A program made the position numbers and the translations under genes. From Leptolyngbya sp. SIO4C5 (GTDB lineage: Bacteria; Cyanobacteriota; Cyanobacteriia; Phormidesmidales; Phormidesmidaceae), in the NCBI GenBank assembly GCA_010671965.1, contig JAAHIC010000041.1, positions 1 to 13,880 of the forward strand: a stretch of DNA of 13,880 nucleotides, written 5' to 3'. Position 1 is the stretch's first letter, and the number at the start of each line of letters is the position of its first letter. The notes beneath the pieces were generated by a model that worked only from the letters and a program-made list of their open reading frames with translations, was not told the origin of the DNA and searched no databases. Below are positions 1 to 6,088 of the stretch, piece after piece.

Positions 1-2
1 GC

Positions 3-728
3 CGCCAACCGTGGCAGCTACAGGCCCGGAGTAAGCGCCTGGTGGAAGCCCTAGCGGCCCAGGGCGGGACGCTGCACGCATGGCCTAACAAGCCCTGCCC
101 GGCAGGGCTGACCGCTAAGAGCTGGATGATTGCGGTTTTAGAATCTCCGGCGATCGCTGATTCTGAAACACCGTCTAGAATTATCGGGACGCTAGAATTT
201 GCGGCCGCCGAAGGAGCCTCTGAAGAAGCGGATTATCTCGAAGTGGCTGAAGTGATAGCCCCCTTTTTAAGAAATACTTTACTTGACACGCTCGACTCCC
301 TCAATCTAGACTCATTCCTCTTTCCCACAATTGATACCTTTGCACGTCCAGTCAGCGGCGTTGAGGATCCAACCTTTATAGATCCACCAGGCAATCCACC
401 AGCGCGACAGGTCTTGTTTGCCAGCTCTACCGGACTGCCCGATATTACCGTGCCAGGGGGCTTCAGCTCGCAAGGTTTACCGTTTACCTTATCCTTTACA
501 GGCCGTCCCTACAGCGAGTCTAGCCTGCTGGGATTCGCTTACTCTTTTGAGCAAGCGACAAAGTTCCGCAAAGCCCCATCCCTCACGCCTGCCCTAGCGG
601 GCGAAGAATTCAAGTACGCTTCTGTTCCAGAGCCAAACTTAGCGGTGGCTTTATTTAGCTTAGGCGGCATTTTCATCGGCTGGAAATTTGTTAAACGTCG
701 CCAGAGCCGTTGTCTCTACGAAAGCTGA
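3..728 (+). CDS. Amidase-signature family enzyme, C-terminal part, with PEP-CTERM sorting tag (5' end outside the window)
   Basis: The frame is open from the window edge, so the true start lies upstream and the GTG at 42 need not be a start. Residues encoded around 410-580 (GLPDITVPGGF, GLPFTLSFTGRPYSE, then an AYSFEQAT helix) match the C-terminal segment of amidase-signature hydrolases, and the SLNLDSFLFPT stretch matches the segment before it. The Lys-cisSer-Ser catalytic residues of the family lie in the missing N-terminal part. The protein ends with VPEP (624-635), a hydrophobic helix and a KRRQ basic tail, which is the PEP-CTERM layout cleaved by exosortases; this implies export and surface sorting. 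The first 40 codons are richer in GC and match the family less clearly, so a junction there cannot be excluded. The family is fairly sure; the substrate is unknown. Confidence 0.8.
   Translation, partial: RQPWQLQARSKRLVEALAAQGGTLHAWPNKPCPAGLTAKSWMIAVLESPAIADSETPSRIIGTLEFAAAEGASEEADYLEVAEVIAPFLRNTLLDTLDSLNLDSFLFPTIDTFARPVSGVEDPTFIDPPGNPPARQVLFASSTGLPDITVPGGFSSQGLPFTLSFTGRPYSESSLLGFAYSFEQATKFRKAPSLTPALAGEEFKYASVPEPNLAVALFSLGGIFIGWKFVKRRQSRCLYES
91..109. repeat. Perfect inverted repeat inside the amidase frame
   Basis: AGCCCTGCC and its exact reverse complement GGCAGGGCT are separated by a single C. The repeat lies within the open frame, near where the amidase similarity becomes convincing. It may be a chance GC-rich palindrome or mark a junction; no T-tract follows, so it is not a terminator. 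Confidence 0.4.
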
Positions 729-822
729 CTACCGACAGATAACTGCGATCGCCTACAAATTCAATTTCCTTTGAGAAAATGACAGTCAGGCTCTAGAGCT
801 AAAGCGTCCACCCAGACGAGTT

Positions 823-851
823 TTGACAGCAAGTTCCTCAGTAAATTAAAA
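823..851 (+). promoter_or_regulatory. Candidate promoter for the leader and the adk-trx fusion gene
   Basis: A perfect -35 hexamer TTGACA lies at 823-828. The AT-rich stretch at 842-851 contains the possible -10 boxes TAAATT and TTAAAA at roughly usual spacing, but none is a strong match to TATAAT. Transcription from here would give a leader of about 260 bases before the ATG at 1117. Confidence 0.4.
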
Positions 852-852
852 C

Positions 853-935
853 GCGAGCAAGATGCTCGCACTAACCGATCTGAACGATAGGCAAGGGAGC
901 GTGAGCGTCTCGCTCACGACCGGAAAACACCCGGT
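853..935 (+). repeat. Cluster of three compact hairpins
   Basis: Three stem-loops lie in a row: GCGAGCA/TGCTCGC with loop AGA (853-869), GTGAGCG/CGCTCAC with loop TCT (901-917), and ACCGG/CCGGT with a 7-base loop (919-935). The first two are perfect 7-bp stems with 3-base loops. They resemble the short dispersed hairpin repeats common between cyanobacterial genes. They could protect the 3' end of an upstream transcript or be part of a structured leader. Confidence 0.6.
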
Positions 936-1012
936 TCATCCCTTGATTCAGCAGCGCCAAATCCAAAAGAATTCACAAAAAATCAGCGGCATCGCGAGCA
1001 GATGCAACCTAC

Positions 1013-1040
1013 TGCTCCACTATAGGAGCAAGCTATTTTT
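1013..1040 (+). terminator. Terminator-like stem-loop in the leader of the adk-trx gene
   Basis: TGCTCC (1013-1018) pairs with GGAGCA (1025-1030) around a 6-base loop, followed by AGCTATTTTT with a run of five T. The stem is short and of moderate strength. GAGCA at 996-1000 could instead pair with TGCTC at 1013-1017, which would prevent the terminator stem, so an attenuator is possible. It lies 77 bases before the next start codon and about 285 bases after the previous stop. Confidence 0.45.
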
Positions 1041-1116
1041 CTGCTGAGAGCGGGATGTCCTGTCTCTCCAAAGAGGCTCTACTTAACGCAAAAGAGCGCT
1101 GATAAGGGTACAGTCA

Positions 1117-2004
1117 ATGAAATCTAAGCAGTTTATTCTGTTAGGACTTCCAGGGATAGGCGTAGAAGCTCAGGCGATCGCGCTGGCTGAGCGCTGGCAG
1201 CTTCCCTACATTTCGATGGGCCAGCTGTTGCAAGCGGCGATCGCCGCTCAGTCGCCGCTTAGCGCTGAAGTTCGCTCATACACCGAAGCAGGCAAGCCGG
1301 TTCCTGAGGCTCTGATGACGAAGCTGATCCGGCGGCGACTAGAGCAGCCCGATGCCATGTTACAGGGCTGGGTGCTGGAAGGGTTTCCCTGTTCTTTAGA
1401 TCAGGCTCAGGCGCTAGATGAGTTTTTGGCTCAGGCAGGACTGCCGGCAGCTACGGTTGTTTATCTGCGGGCCATGACGGGGCTTTTGGTCAATCGCCTG
1501 TGGAATGAGAACAAGCAGGCCGAGCCAGTTTCCGCCATTCGGCAGCGTTTATCTCACCAGCAAGAAGCGATCGCCCCTGTGCTGGAGTATTATCAACAGC
1601 GATCGCAGCTCACAACCCTAAACGGCAGCCTGCCTTTTGCCGAAGTTGCCAGCGAGCTGTTTCAGCTAGGCCAGCCCACCGGGGCCGCCCCCATGATCAA
1701 AGACGAGGCAGAGCTAGACTCACTCCTCGCCGCAGAATCGGTGCTGGTGGTAGACTGCATGGCAGCTTGGTGTGGTTCGTGCAAGCTGGTGACACCGCTA
1801 ATCGATCAGCTAGCTGTCGCCTATGGCGATCGCGTCAAGGTCATGAAAATAGACTTCGACGCCAACCAGCAGATTCCCCAGCGGTTTGGGCTGAAAGGAA
1901 TGCCAGCGGTCATGTTTTTCAAAGAGGGCGAACTGCAGGAAACCTTAGTCGGCGTGAAGCCTTACCAAGAATACAGCGCCGTGGTGTCTCGCTTTTTGGC
2001 ATAG
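1117..2004 (+). CDS. Adenylate-kinase-like domain fused to thioredoxin; kinase half probably inactive
   Basis: Residues 1-185 follow the adenylate kinase fold: a P-loop-like start (GLPGIGVEAQ, 10-19), an ISMGQLL helix (32-38), GWVLEGFPCSLDQA (84-97), and an RQRL..YYQQR end with no LID insert. Key residues are lost. The P-loop lysine is V16, the arginine expected in the AMP-site helix is Q39, and the arginine of GFPR is C92. Residues 193-295 are a thioredoxin domain with active site WCGSC (C219, C222; the usual form is WCGPC) and a cis-proline at P263 after GM. The redox half looks intact. Adenylate kinase-thioredoxin fusions are, as I recall, a known cyanobacterial architecture; the inferred loss of kinase activity is my reading. 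The start at ATG 1117 leads directly into the first beta strand. The gene is convergent with the next one, 12 bases away. Confidence 0.85.
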   Translation: MKSKQFILLGLPGIGVEAQAIALAERWQLPYISMGQLLQAAIAAQSPLSAEVRSYTEAGKPVPEALMTKLIRRRLEQPDAMLQGWVLEGFPCSLDQAQALDEFLAQAGLPAATVVYLRAMTGLLVNRLWNENKQAEPVSAIRQRLSHQQEAIAPVLEYYQQRSQLTTLNGSLPFAEVASELFQLGQPTGAAPMIKDEAELDSLLAAESVLVVDCMAAWCGSCKLVTPLIDQLAVAYGDRVKVMKIDFDANQQIPQRFGLKGMPAVMFFKEGELQETLVGVKPYQEYSAVVSRFLA

Positions 2005-2016
2005 CGACGGCCATGC

Positions 2017-2292
2017 CTACCACTGCAGCTTAGAGGCGATCGCCCCTAGCAGCACAAGCAGTCCCAGCGATCGCCGGAAATAGTTAACCCCCTGAAACAG
2101 CTCCATCCAGGCCCAAGTAAAGAGCGCACCAAAGGCGATCGCCTCTAAGCCTGCTTGCACATTGCCGCTTGTCGGCAGCAGGTTTAGCAGGGTAGCCGCT
2201 AGCCAAGTCAGAATAGGTGGGTTGGGCGGCTGGGCAATGACAATATCGCCGCTGCTGTCGCGAAAAATCCGGTCGAAGAGAGTAGTTTCCAT
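2017..2292 (-). CDS. Small conserved cyanobacterial-type membrane protein, unknown function
   Basis: This is a 91-residue protein with two hydrophobic segments, roughly 27-41 (ILTWLAATLLNLLP) and 48-85, the second interrupted by an ELFQGVNYFRRSLG motif. The N-terminus is polar, with a short FRDSSGDIVIAQPPNPP stretch. The proline-rich QPPNPP and the FxGVNYFRR motif look like those of a small hypothetical protein family I associate with cyanobacteria, but I cannot name a function. It lies 78 bases downstream of the ABC permease on the same strand and may share its transcript. No clear ribosome binding site precedes the ATG. Hairpins at 2302-2316 and 2343-2354 lie in the gap. Confidence 0.7.
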   Translation of the reverse strand: METTLFDRIFRDSSGDIVIAQPPNPPILTWLAATLLNLLPTSGNVQAGLEAIAFGALFTWAWMELFQGVNYFRRSLGLLVLLGAIASKLQW

Positions 2293-2301
2293 AGGCTTGC
2301 G

Positions 2302-2316
2302 TCAGATTAAATCTGA
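2302..2316. repeat. Inverted repeat between the permease and the small membrane protein
   Basis: TCAGAT and ATCTGA are separated by TAA. A second one, CTCAG/CTGAG with a 2-base spacer, lies at 2343-2354. Neither is followed by a T-run on the minus strand, so they look like processing or stability elements or chance, not terminators. Confidence 0.3.
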
Positions 2317-2370
2317 GTGTAAACCGCCGTCAGGGTTTTCGGCTCAGACCTGAGATGTATCTGCGCCGCT

Positions 2371-3213
2371 TTAGGCTCCCATGCCGGAATACTGCTTCAG
2401 CCCCCGTCGCCAGAGCCAGCGGTTGAGGCCGAAAAAGATTAGCCCCCAAATCAAGATCGTCAGAAATCCCTGCGCGTAGTTAACAGGCATTTCCACTAAA
2501 ATGCTGGCCGGAAAGTAAATCAGATAGGGAAAGGGCGTCCACAGCACCACCGCTCGCACCGCTGCCGGAAACATTTCCAAAGGCGCTAACATGCCTGAGA
2601 GAAATAGATACAGCAAAAACCAAAACTGCTCAATGGCGCTGGCCCGCTCTGTCCAAAATGCCAGCATGGCCGAGGTATACTGCATCAAAAATCTCAGGCA
2701 AAAAGACAGGGCGATCGCTATCAGTCCGACGACAGCCGCTCTGAGACTGGGAAGCCAAAGTGCTTCAGGATAGAGCAAAAAGAAAAAGGCAATTAAAATC
2801 GCCGCCAGTGGCAAACGAGCAAAACGTTCAGCTAAGTGGCTAAAAAAGTGCCGCCACACCGGATCGATAGGCTGTAGCAAATTAGGGGAAAGTTTGCCTT
2901 CCAGCACCTCTCGCTCAAACTCCCACACCACCCACACCACCGTGAACTGGCGCACCAGAAACACCGCCAAAAAATAGCGGACAAACTCAACCGGCTCTAG
3001 GCCGAACTGGCCGCTGCGAGCAGCCTCAGCCCAAATTCCCATCAAGATCAGCGGAAAAGTACCCGATAGCACCCAGAACAGCAGTTCCGCTCGGTACTCC
3101 ACCATGTAGGCATAGTAGACCGTCAGGAGAGTTTTAATCAGGTGAAACAGATTTGAGAACGAGGAGCGGCCAGAACGCCGAGGCCGCAGAGGTAGTTGGG
3201 AATCTTGGTTCAT
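2371..3213 (-). CDS. ABC-2 type exporter permease (ABC2_membrane_6-like, COG4587-like)
   Basis: This 280-residue integral membrane protein is the pore subunit partner of the ATPase encoded just upstream. About six hydrophobic segments are visible (near 46-62, 77-97, 133-150, 155-178, 196-215 and 245-266). Family-like landmarks are the amphipathic stretch EFEREVLEGKLSPNLLQP (98-115), the SGMLAPLEMFP loop (206-216) and FPYLIYFPASIL (228-239). The ATG at 3213 overlaps the ATPase stop as ATGA, and a GGGAG ribosome binding site lies about 9 bases upstream, inside the ATPase end, so the two genes are translationally coupled. Transporters of this type usually have two different permease subunits; only one is present here. 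The substrate is unknown. Confidence 0.85.
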   Translation of the reverse strand: MNQDSQLPLRPRRSGRSSFSNLFHLIKTLLTVYYAYMVEYRAELLFWVLSGTFPLILMGIWAEAARSGQFGLEPVEFVRYFLAVFLVRQFTVVWVVWEFEREVLEGKLSPNLLQPIDPVWRHFFSHLAERFARLPLAAILIAFFFLLYPEALWLPSLRAAVVGLIAIALSFCLRFLMQYTSAMLAFWTERASAIEQFWFLLYLFLSGMLAPLEMFPAAVRAVVLWTPFPYLIYFPASILVEMPVNYAQGFLTILIWGLIFFGLNRWLWRRGLKQYSGMGA

Positions 3214-4193
3214 GAAATTGCTCCCGCTTGAAATACCCGGCCAATCACTTCTTCAACTGGCGGATCGGTGACGGTTAGATCTTTAATCTCCAGTTCTGCT
3301 AGCAGCCGCGCCACGGTCTGAGTCAGGGCCTCGCGCCGCACAATCAGGCTGGCCACGCAGCCCTCTAAGGTTTCTACCTCTCCGTAGCCCTGCAGATCCT
3401 GGGCGCTGATCTGACAGTCCAGCTCTACTTTCACCTCCCGGTAAGGCGCAAACTGCTCTAATAGCTGGTCTAAGCCGCCGTCATAGATCAGCCGCCCCTG
3501 ATAGATCAGCAGTACCCGCTGGCAAAGCGCCGTGATATCGGCCATATAGTGACTGGTCAGCAGCACGGTAGCCCCATAGCGGCAATTGTATTCCTGCAAA
3601 AAGCTGCGCACCGCCACCTGAGCGTTCACGTCTAAGCCCAAAGTGGGTTCATCTAAAAACAAAATTTGCGGTCGATGGAGCAGCGCCGCCAGCATTTCAG
3701 CTTTCATCCGCTCACCCAGGGAGAGCTTTCGCACCGGCTGACTGAGTTTATCCCCCAGCGCCAGCATCTCAGCCAGTTCACTCACCCGATAGCGAAACTC
3801 TTTGTCGGTAATGCCGTAGATCGCCCCGTTAATCCGCAGCGAATCCATCGCTGGCAAATCCCACAAAAGCTGCTGCTTTTGCCCCATCACCAGCGTAATC
3901 TGATGCAGAAAATCGGCGTGGCGCTGAAAAGGGGTGTAGCCAGCTACCTGCACCTGACCGTCAGACGGGTGAATCAGTCCGGTGAGCATTTTCAGCGTCG
4001 TGGTTTTGCCAGCGCCGTTCGGCCCCAAAAAGCCAACAATTTCCCCCGGCTGAATCTCAAAGGAAACTGCCTGCACGGCCTCCACATAGCGATAGGTCCG
4101 GCGAAAGAAATGGCGCAGGGTTCCCTTCAGCCCTGGCTGCTTGATAGCAACCGGATAGCGCTTACTCAAATGATCTACAGAGATAATGGACAT
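3210..4193 (-). CDS. ABC transporter ATP-binding protein (COG4586-like)
   Basis: This 327-residue cytoplasmic ATPase powers an ABC-2 type exporter. It contains Walker A GPNGAGKT (57-64), a Q-loop at about 104-108 (GQKQQ), the signature LSLGERMK (157-164), Walker B ILFLDEP (177-183), D-loop LGLD (185-188) and H-loop histidine H215. All catalytic elements are intact. The N-terminal stretch SKRYPVAIKQPGLKG followed by FFRRTYRYVEAV is typical of this ATPase subfamily, which sits beside ABC2_membrane_6 permeases. Residues from about 250 form a small C-terminal domain. The gene overlaps the permease by 4 bases. The upstream 100 bases hold no obvious strong promoter; a weak GAG precedes the ATG. The ATPase call is near certain; the substrate is not known. 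Confidence 0.95.
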   Translation of the reverse strand: MSIISVDHLSKRYPVAIKQPGLKGTLRHFFRRTYRYVEAVQAVSFEIQPGEIVGFLGPNGAGKTTTLKMLTGLIHPSDGQVQVAGYTPFQRHADFLHQITLVMGQKQQLLWDLPAMDSLRINGAIYGITDKEFRYRVSELAEMLALGDKLSQPVRKLSLGERMKAEMLAALLHRPQILFLDEPTLGLDVNAQVAVRSFLQEYNCRYGATVLLTSHYMADITALCQRVLLIYQGRLIYDGGLDQLLEQFAPYREVKVELDCQISAQDLQGYGEVETLEGCVASLIVRREALTQTVARLLAELEIKDLTVTDPPVEEVIGRVFQAGAIS

Positions 4194-4286
4194 GGCACCG
4201 CTCAGCAGGACTCAAGTACTACTCTATCGAGTCGGGCTGGCATCCACTATCTCTTTCTTGATGGAATTATCCCTGGCCAGAAGGTT

Positions 4287-4460
4287 TCATTGGCGCAGAA
4301 TCCGGCTGAGCGCACCTGTGGCCTTGATTTGAGGGCTACGGGTTGAGCGTTTAATCCAGCGAGCAGCGATCGCGGACTTAAAACGAATCGGCAGGGTCAC
4401 GCGGCAAAAATCTAGGTGATTGCTGGATTGCCACTGGCGGGTATCAATATGTAGTCGCAC
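4287..4460 (-). CDS. Possible 57-residue protein or gene remnant, unknown
   Basis: A GTG-started frame runs from 4460 to a TGA at 4287-4289 and encodes a basic peptide including RVTLPIRFKSAIAARWIKRS and a C-terminal ALSRILRQ. It contains a HIP1 site (GCGATCGC). The text looks like protein rather than random translation, with alternating hydrophobic and basic residues, but I do not recognise it. Directly upstream, in another frame (about 4420-4520), a stretch reading VQTLTPLLYLLTQDAIREP also looks protein-like and could be the earlier part of the same gene joined by a frameshift. No good ribosome binding site precedes the GTG. It may be the decayed end of a gene lost from the gap between the ABC genes and rsmE. 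Low certainty. Confidence 0.3.
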   Translation of the reverse strand: MRLHIDTRQWQSSNHLDFCRVTLPIRFKSAIAARWIKRSTRSPQIKATGALSRILRQ

Positions 4461-4520
4461 GGTTCTCTAATCGCATCCTGAGTCAACAGATAGAGCAGAG
4501 GCGTCAGTGTCTGGACCTCG

Positions 4521-4790
4521 CTACCGGACGTTAGATTCCGCTTCTTTTTTCAGCCGTTCCTCCAGGGTCAGATCCGACTGAGATATCCCGGCAAAGACGC
4601 TGCCGACTTTGCGGTTTTGGACATGTTTCAGAACCAAAGCAGAGGCTGTACCCGGTAGCGCCACATAGCCTACCACAGGGACCAGCAGGTAGGCGTTGGC
4701 TCAATAATATGCAACAAAAGCTGCCCGTTCAGGCTTAGTTTCAGCCGCCTTAGCGTTCACATGAATGAACAAAGGCTGCGCCAAAGGCAG
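4521..4790 (-). pseudogene. pstS: C-terminal remnant of a phosphate-binding protein (pstS-like) with an in-frame stop
   Basis: Read on the minus strand from 4790 this is 90 codons: PLAQPLFIHVNAKAAE, then FVAYY, a TGA at 4701-4703, then ANAYLLVPVVGYVALPG, QNRKVGSVFAG and a DLTLEERLKKEAE tail ending with TAG at 4521-4523. These match in order the C-terminal landmarks of periplasmic phosphate-binding proteins of the PstS/SphX type (PLxRPLFIYVN, FVxFYLxNA, VGYVPLP, NRKxGSVF, TxEELLKRE). The stop sits exactly where the family has leucine (FYL), so one T-to-G change of TTA would explain it. The frame cannot extend upstream: a TAG lies at 4791-4793, next to the rsmE stop at 4795. About three quarters of the gene is therefore missing. 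This is a relic, not a functional gene. Confidence 0.75.
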
Positions 4791-4794
4791 CTAT

Positions 4795-5523
4795 TTACTT
4801 TACCGGACCAGCTTGTAAACTACGGGCGGCATTGACCAGCGCCAGAGCCGCCAGTGGAGCCGTGACGGCCCGCAAGATAGAGGGGCCTAGGGATACCGCC
4901 TGATAGCCTGCGGCGATCGCTGCATCAATCTCTGCTGCTGTCCAGCCGCCCTCCGGGCCAGTCGCCAACAACAGGGCATTGGGAACCTGCTCTAGCAGAC
5001 AACTCAGCAAATGGGACTGGGACTGGCGGGCACTGCAGAGATAGCAAGTTTTATTCAAATCAGTGAGCTGCAAGAGCTGGACAAAAGACAGCGGGGCTGC
5101 AATCCGGGGTACAGTCAGCCGCTCCGACTGCTCTGCGGCTTCTGCGGCAATCCGCCGCCAGCGATCAAGCTTTTGGGGGCTGGGGCGCAACAGAGTGCGA
5201 TCGCTAATGATGGGCCAAATCTCGGTGACACCCAGCTCAGTGGCCTGCCGCACCACCTCGTCAAAGCCGCTGCCCTTAGGTAAAGCTGCCGCCAAAATCA
5301 CCTCCGGCAGGGCGGCCAGACTAGGGGTCGCGGTTGCCAAAATTTGGGCGATCGCCGCCTCATCGGTAAGGGCCGCTAGCCACTGCTGTCCCTGCCCGTC
5401 TAGAGCCAGAAAGCGATCGCCCGCTTGTAGCCGCAGGACTCGCCGCAGGTAGTGCTGCTGCTCCGGGGTGAGCTGAATCGACTCTGCTTGTAGCTGAGCC
5501 GCCGTAATCGTAATCCGTTGCAC
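4795..5523 (-). CDS. rsmE: 16S rRNA (uracil-1498-N3)-methyltransferase RsmE
   Basis: RsmE uses S-adenosylmethionine to methylate N3 of U1498 in 16S rRNA of the small ribosomal subunit. This 242-residue protein has the family length and layout: an N-terminal PUA-like domain with HYLRRVLRLQAGD (24-36), then a SPOUT methyltransferase domain with QATELGV (93-99), AAEQSER (129-135), GPEGGWTAAE (189-198) and SLGPSILRAVTAPLAAL (211-227), the last forming the knot and cofactor loop. In many bacteria that loop reads GxRILRxETA; here the R is S and the E is V. Valine there is, as I recall, frequent in cyanobacteria. The start is GTG at 5521-5523, only 10 bases after the stop of the short GUN4 gene, with GAGA about 8 bases upstream, so it is probably cotranscribed with the GUN4 genes. 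Confidence 0.93.
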   Translation of the reverse strand: MQRITITAAQLQAESIQLTPEQQHYLRRVLRLQAGDRFLALDGQGQQWLAALTDEAAIAQILATATPSLAALPEVILAAALPKGSGFDEVVRQATELGVTEIWPIISDRTLLRPSPQKLDRWRRIAAEAAEQSERLTVPRIAAPLSFVQLLQLTDLNKTCYLCSARQSQSHLLSCLLEQVPNALLLATGPEGGWTAAEIDAAIAAGYQAVSLGPSILRAVTAPLAALALVNAARSLQAGPVK

Positions 5524-5533
5524 AGATAGTTCT

Positions 5534-6052
5534 CTACTGTAGGCTGCAGCGCTCTAGTCTGAGCATTAAAGCATCTAGCTTATCGGCATCTACAAAGCCC
5601 GCCCCGCGCCCGCTGCCAAAGCCGCCGGCCAGCAGAGAGTTTTCGAGGGAAAGCTGCCAAAACCACAGAGCCGGAAACTGGCCGATAGGGGCTTCTAAGG
5701 TGAAATTGAGCCGACTGTAGAAGCGGAAGAAGGCAAAAAGCTTAGCGGCCCAAGGCGTCCAGCCAACCGCGTGGCTAAATTGCACTGCATCGTGAGCCAG
5801 CGAGGTATAAATTTCTTGCTGCACCGAAAAGCCAAATCGGCGGGCACTGTGCCGTAGCCAAAGCTGATCAATCTGAAGCAGGTCAGCACAGGGCAAATAG
5901 GCGATCGCCTCCACCCCCAGCCCAATCGGCTCAGCCTGACCGATTGCCTGGCGCAGCAGATCTGCCGTAGCGCGATCGGCATCTTGCCATTCCTGAGCCG
6001 CCAGCAGATGGTCAAGGTCTTGATAGTCTAGAGCCGGAAGGATGGTTTGCAT
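5534..6052 (-). CDS. Short GUN4-domain protein
   Basis: GUN4 proteins bind protoporphyrin IX and Mg-protoporphyrin and stimulate Mg-chelatase at the entry to chlorophyll synthesis; many cyanobacterial paralogues have unknown or signalling roles. This 172-residue protein is essentially one GUN4 domain: LDHLLAAQEWQDADRATADLL (13-33), LPCADLLQIDQLWLRHSARRFGFSVQQEIY (53-82), VGWTP (96-100), a LNFTLEAPIGQFPALWFW core (115-132), then a Gly-rich tail. It lacks the helical bundle found before the GUN4 core in canonical Gun4. It follows the long GUN4 gene by 36 bases. The start at 6052 has no clear ribosome binding site, and GTTTGCAT (minus-strand ATGCAAAC) occurs twice, at 6045-6052 and 6059-6066, so a second, out-of-frame ATG lies 14 bases upstream. 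Confidence 0.85.
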   Translation of the reverse strand: MQTILPALDYQDLDHLLAAQEWQDADRATADLLRQAIGQAEPIGLGVEAIAYLPCADLLQIDQLWLRHSARRFGFSVQQEIYTSLAHDAVQFSHAVGWTPWAAKLFAFFRFYSRLNFTLEAPIGQFPALWFWQLSLENSLLAGGFGSGRGAGFVDADKLDALMLRLERCSLQ

Positions 6053-6088
6053 TGGGTAGTTTGCATGTAGGAAACTGCGATGAAGAAA

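Larger units (their letters stand above)
4194..4794. other. 600-base region without an intact gene; decayed coding DNA
   Basis: The region between the ABC ATPase start and the rsmE stop holds the pstS relic (4521-4790), the unidentified 57-codon frame (4287-4460), a protein-like frame near 4420-4520, and about 90 bases (4194-4286) that must serve as the upstream region of the ABC operon. I see no strong promoter or terminator in it. The pattern fits deletion and decay of former genes. Confidence 0.6.

Noticed and set aside
84..118. GCCTAAC followed by an inverted repeat, resembling an integron attC site
   Set aside because: The matching GTTRRRY end is missing (the sequence reads GCTAAGA), and the element lies inside an open coding frame.
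862..1047. 61-codon plus-strand open frame in the leader of the fusion gene
   Set aside because: It is made of the hairpin repeats and the terminator stem, has no ribosome binding site, and its translation does not look like a protein.
3666..4346. 226-codon plus-strand frame opposite the ABC ATPase gene
   Set aside because: It is antisense to an ATPase gene with every motif intact, is rich in His, Arg and Gln as shadow frames are, and has no start signals.
5011..5452. Plus-strand frames opposite rsmE
   Set aside because: Shadow frames of a well-conserved gene, with Ser/Arg/Ala-rich low-complexity translations.
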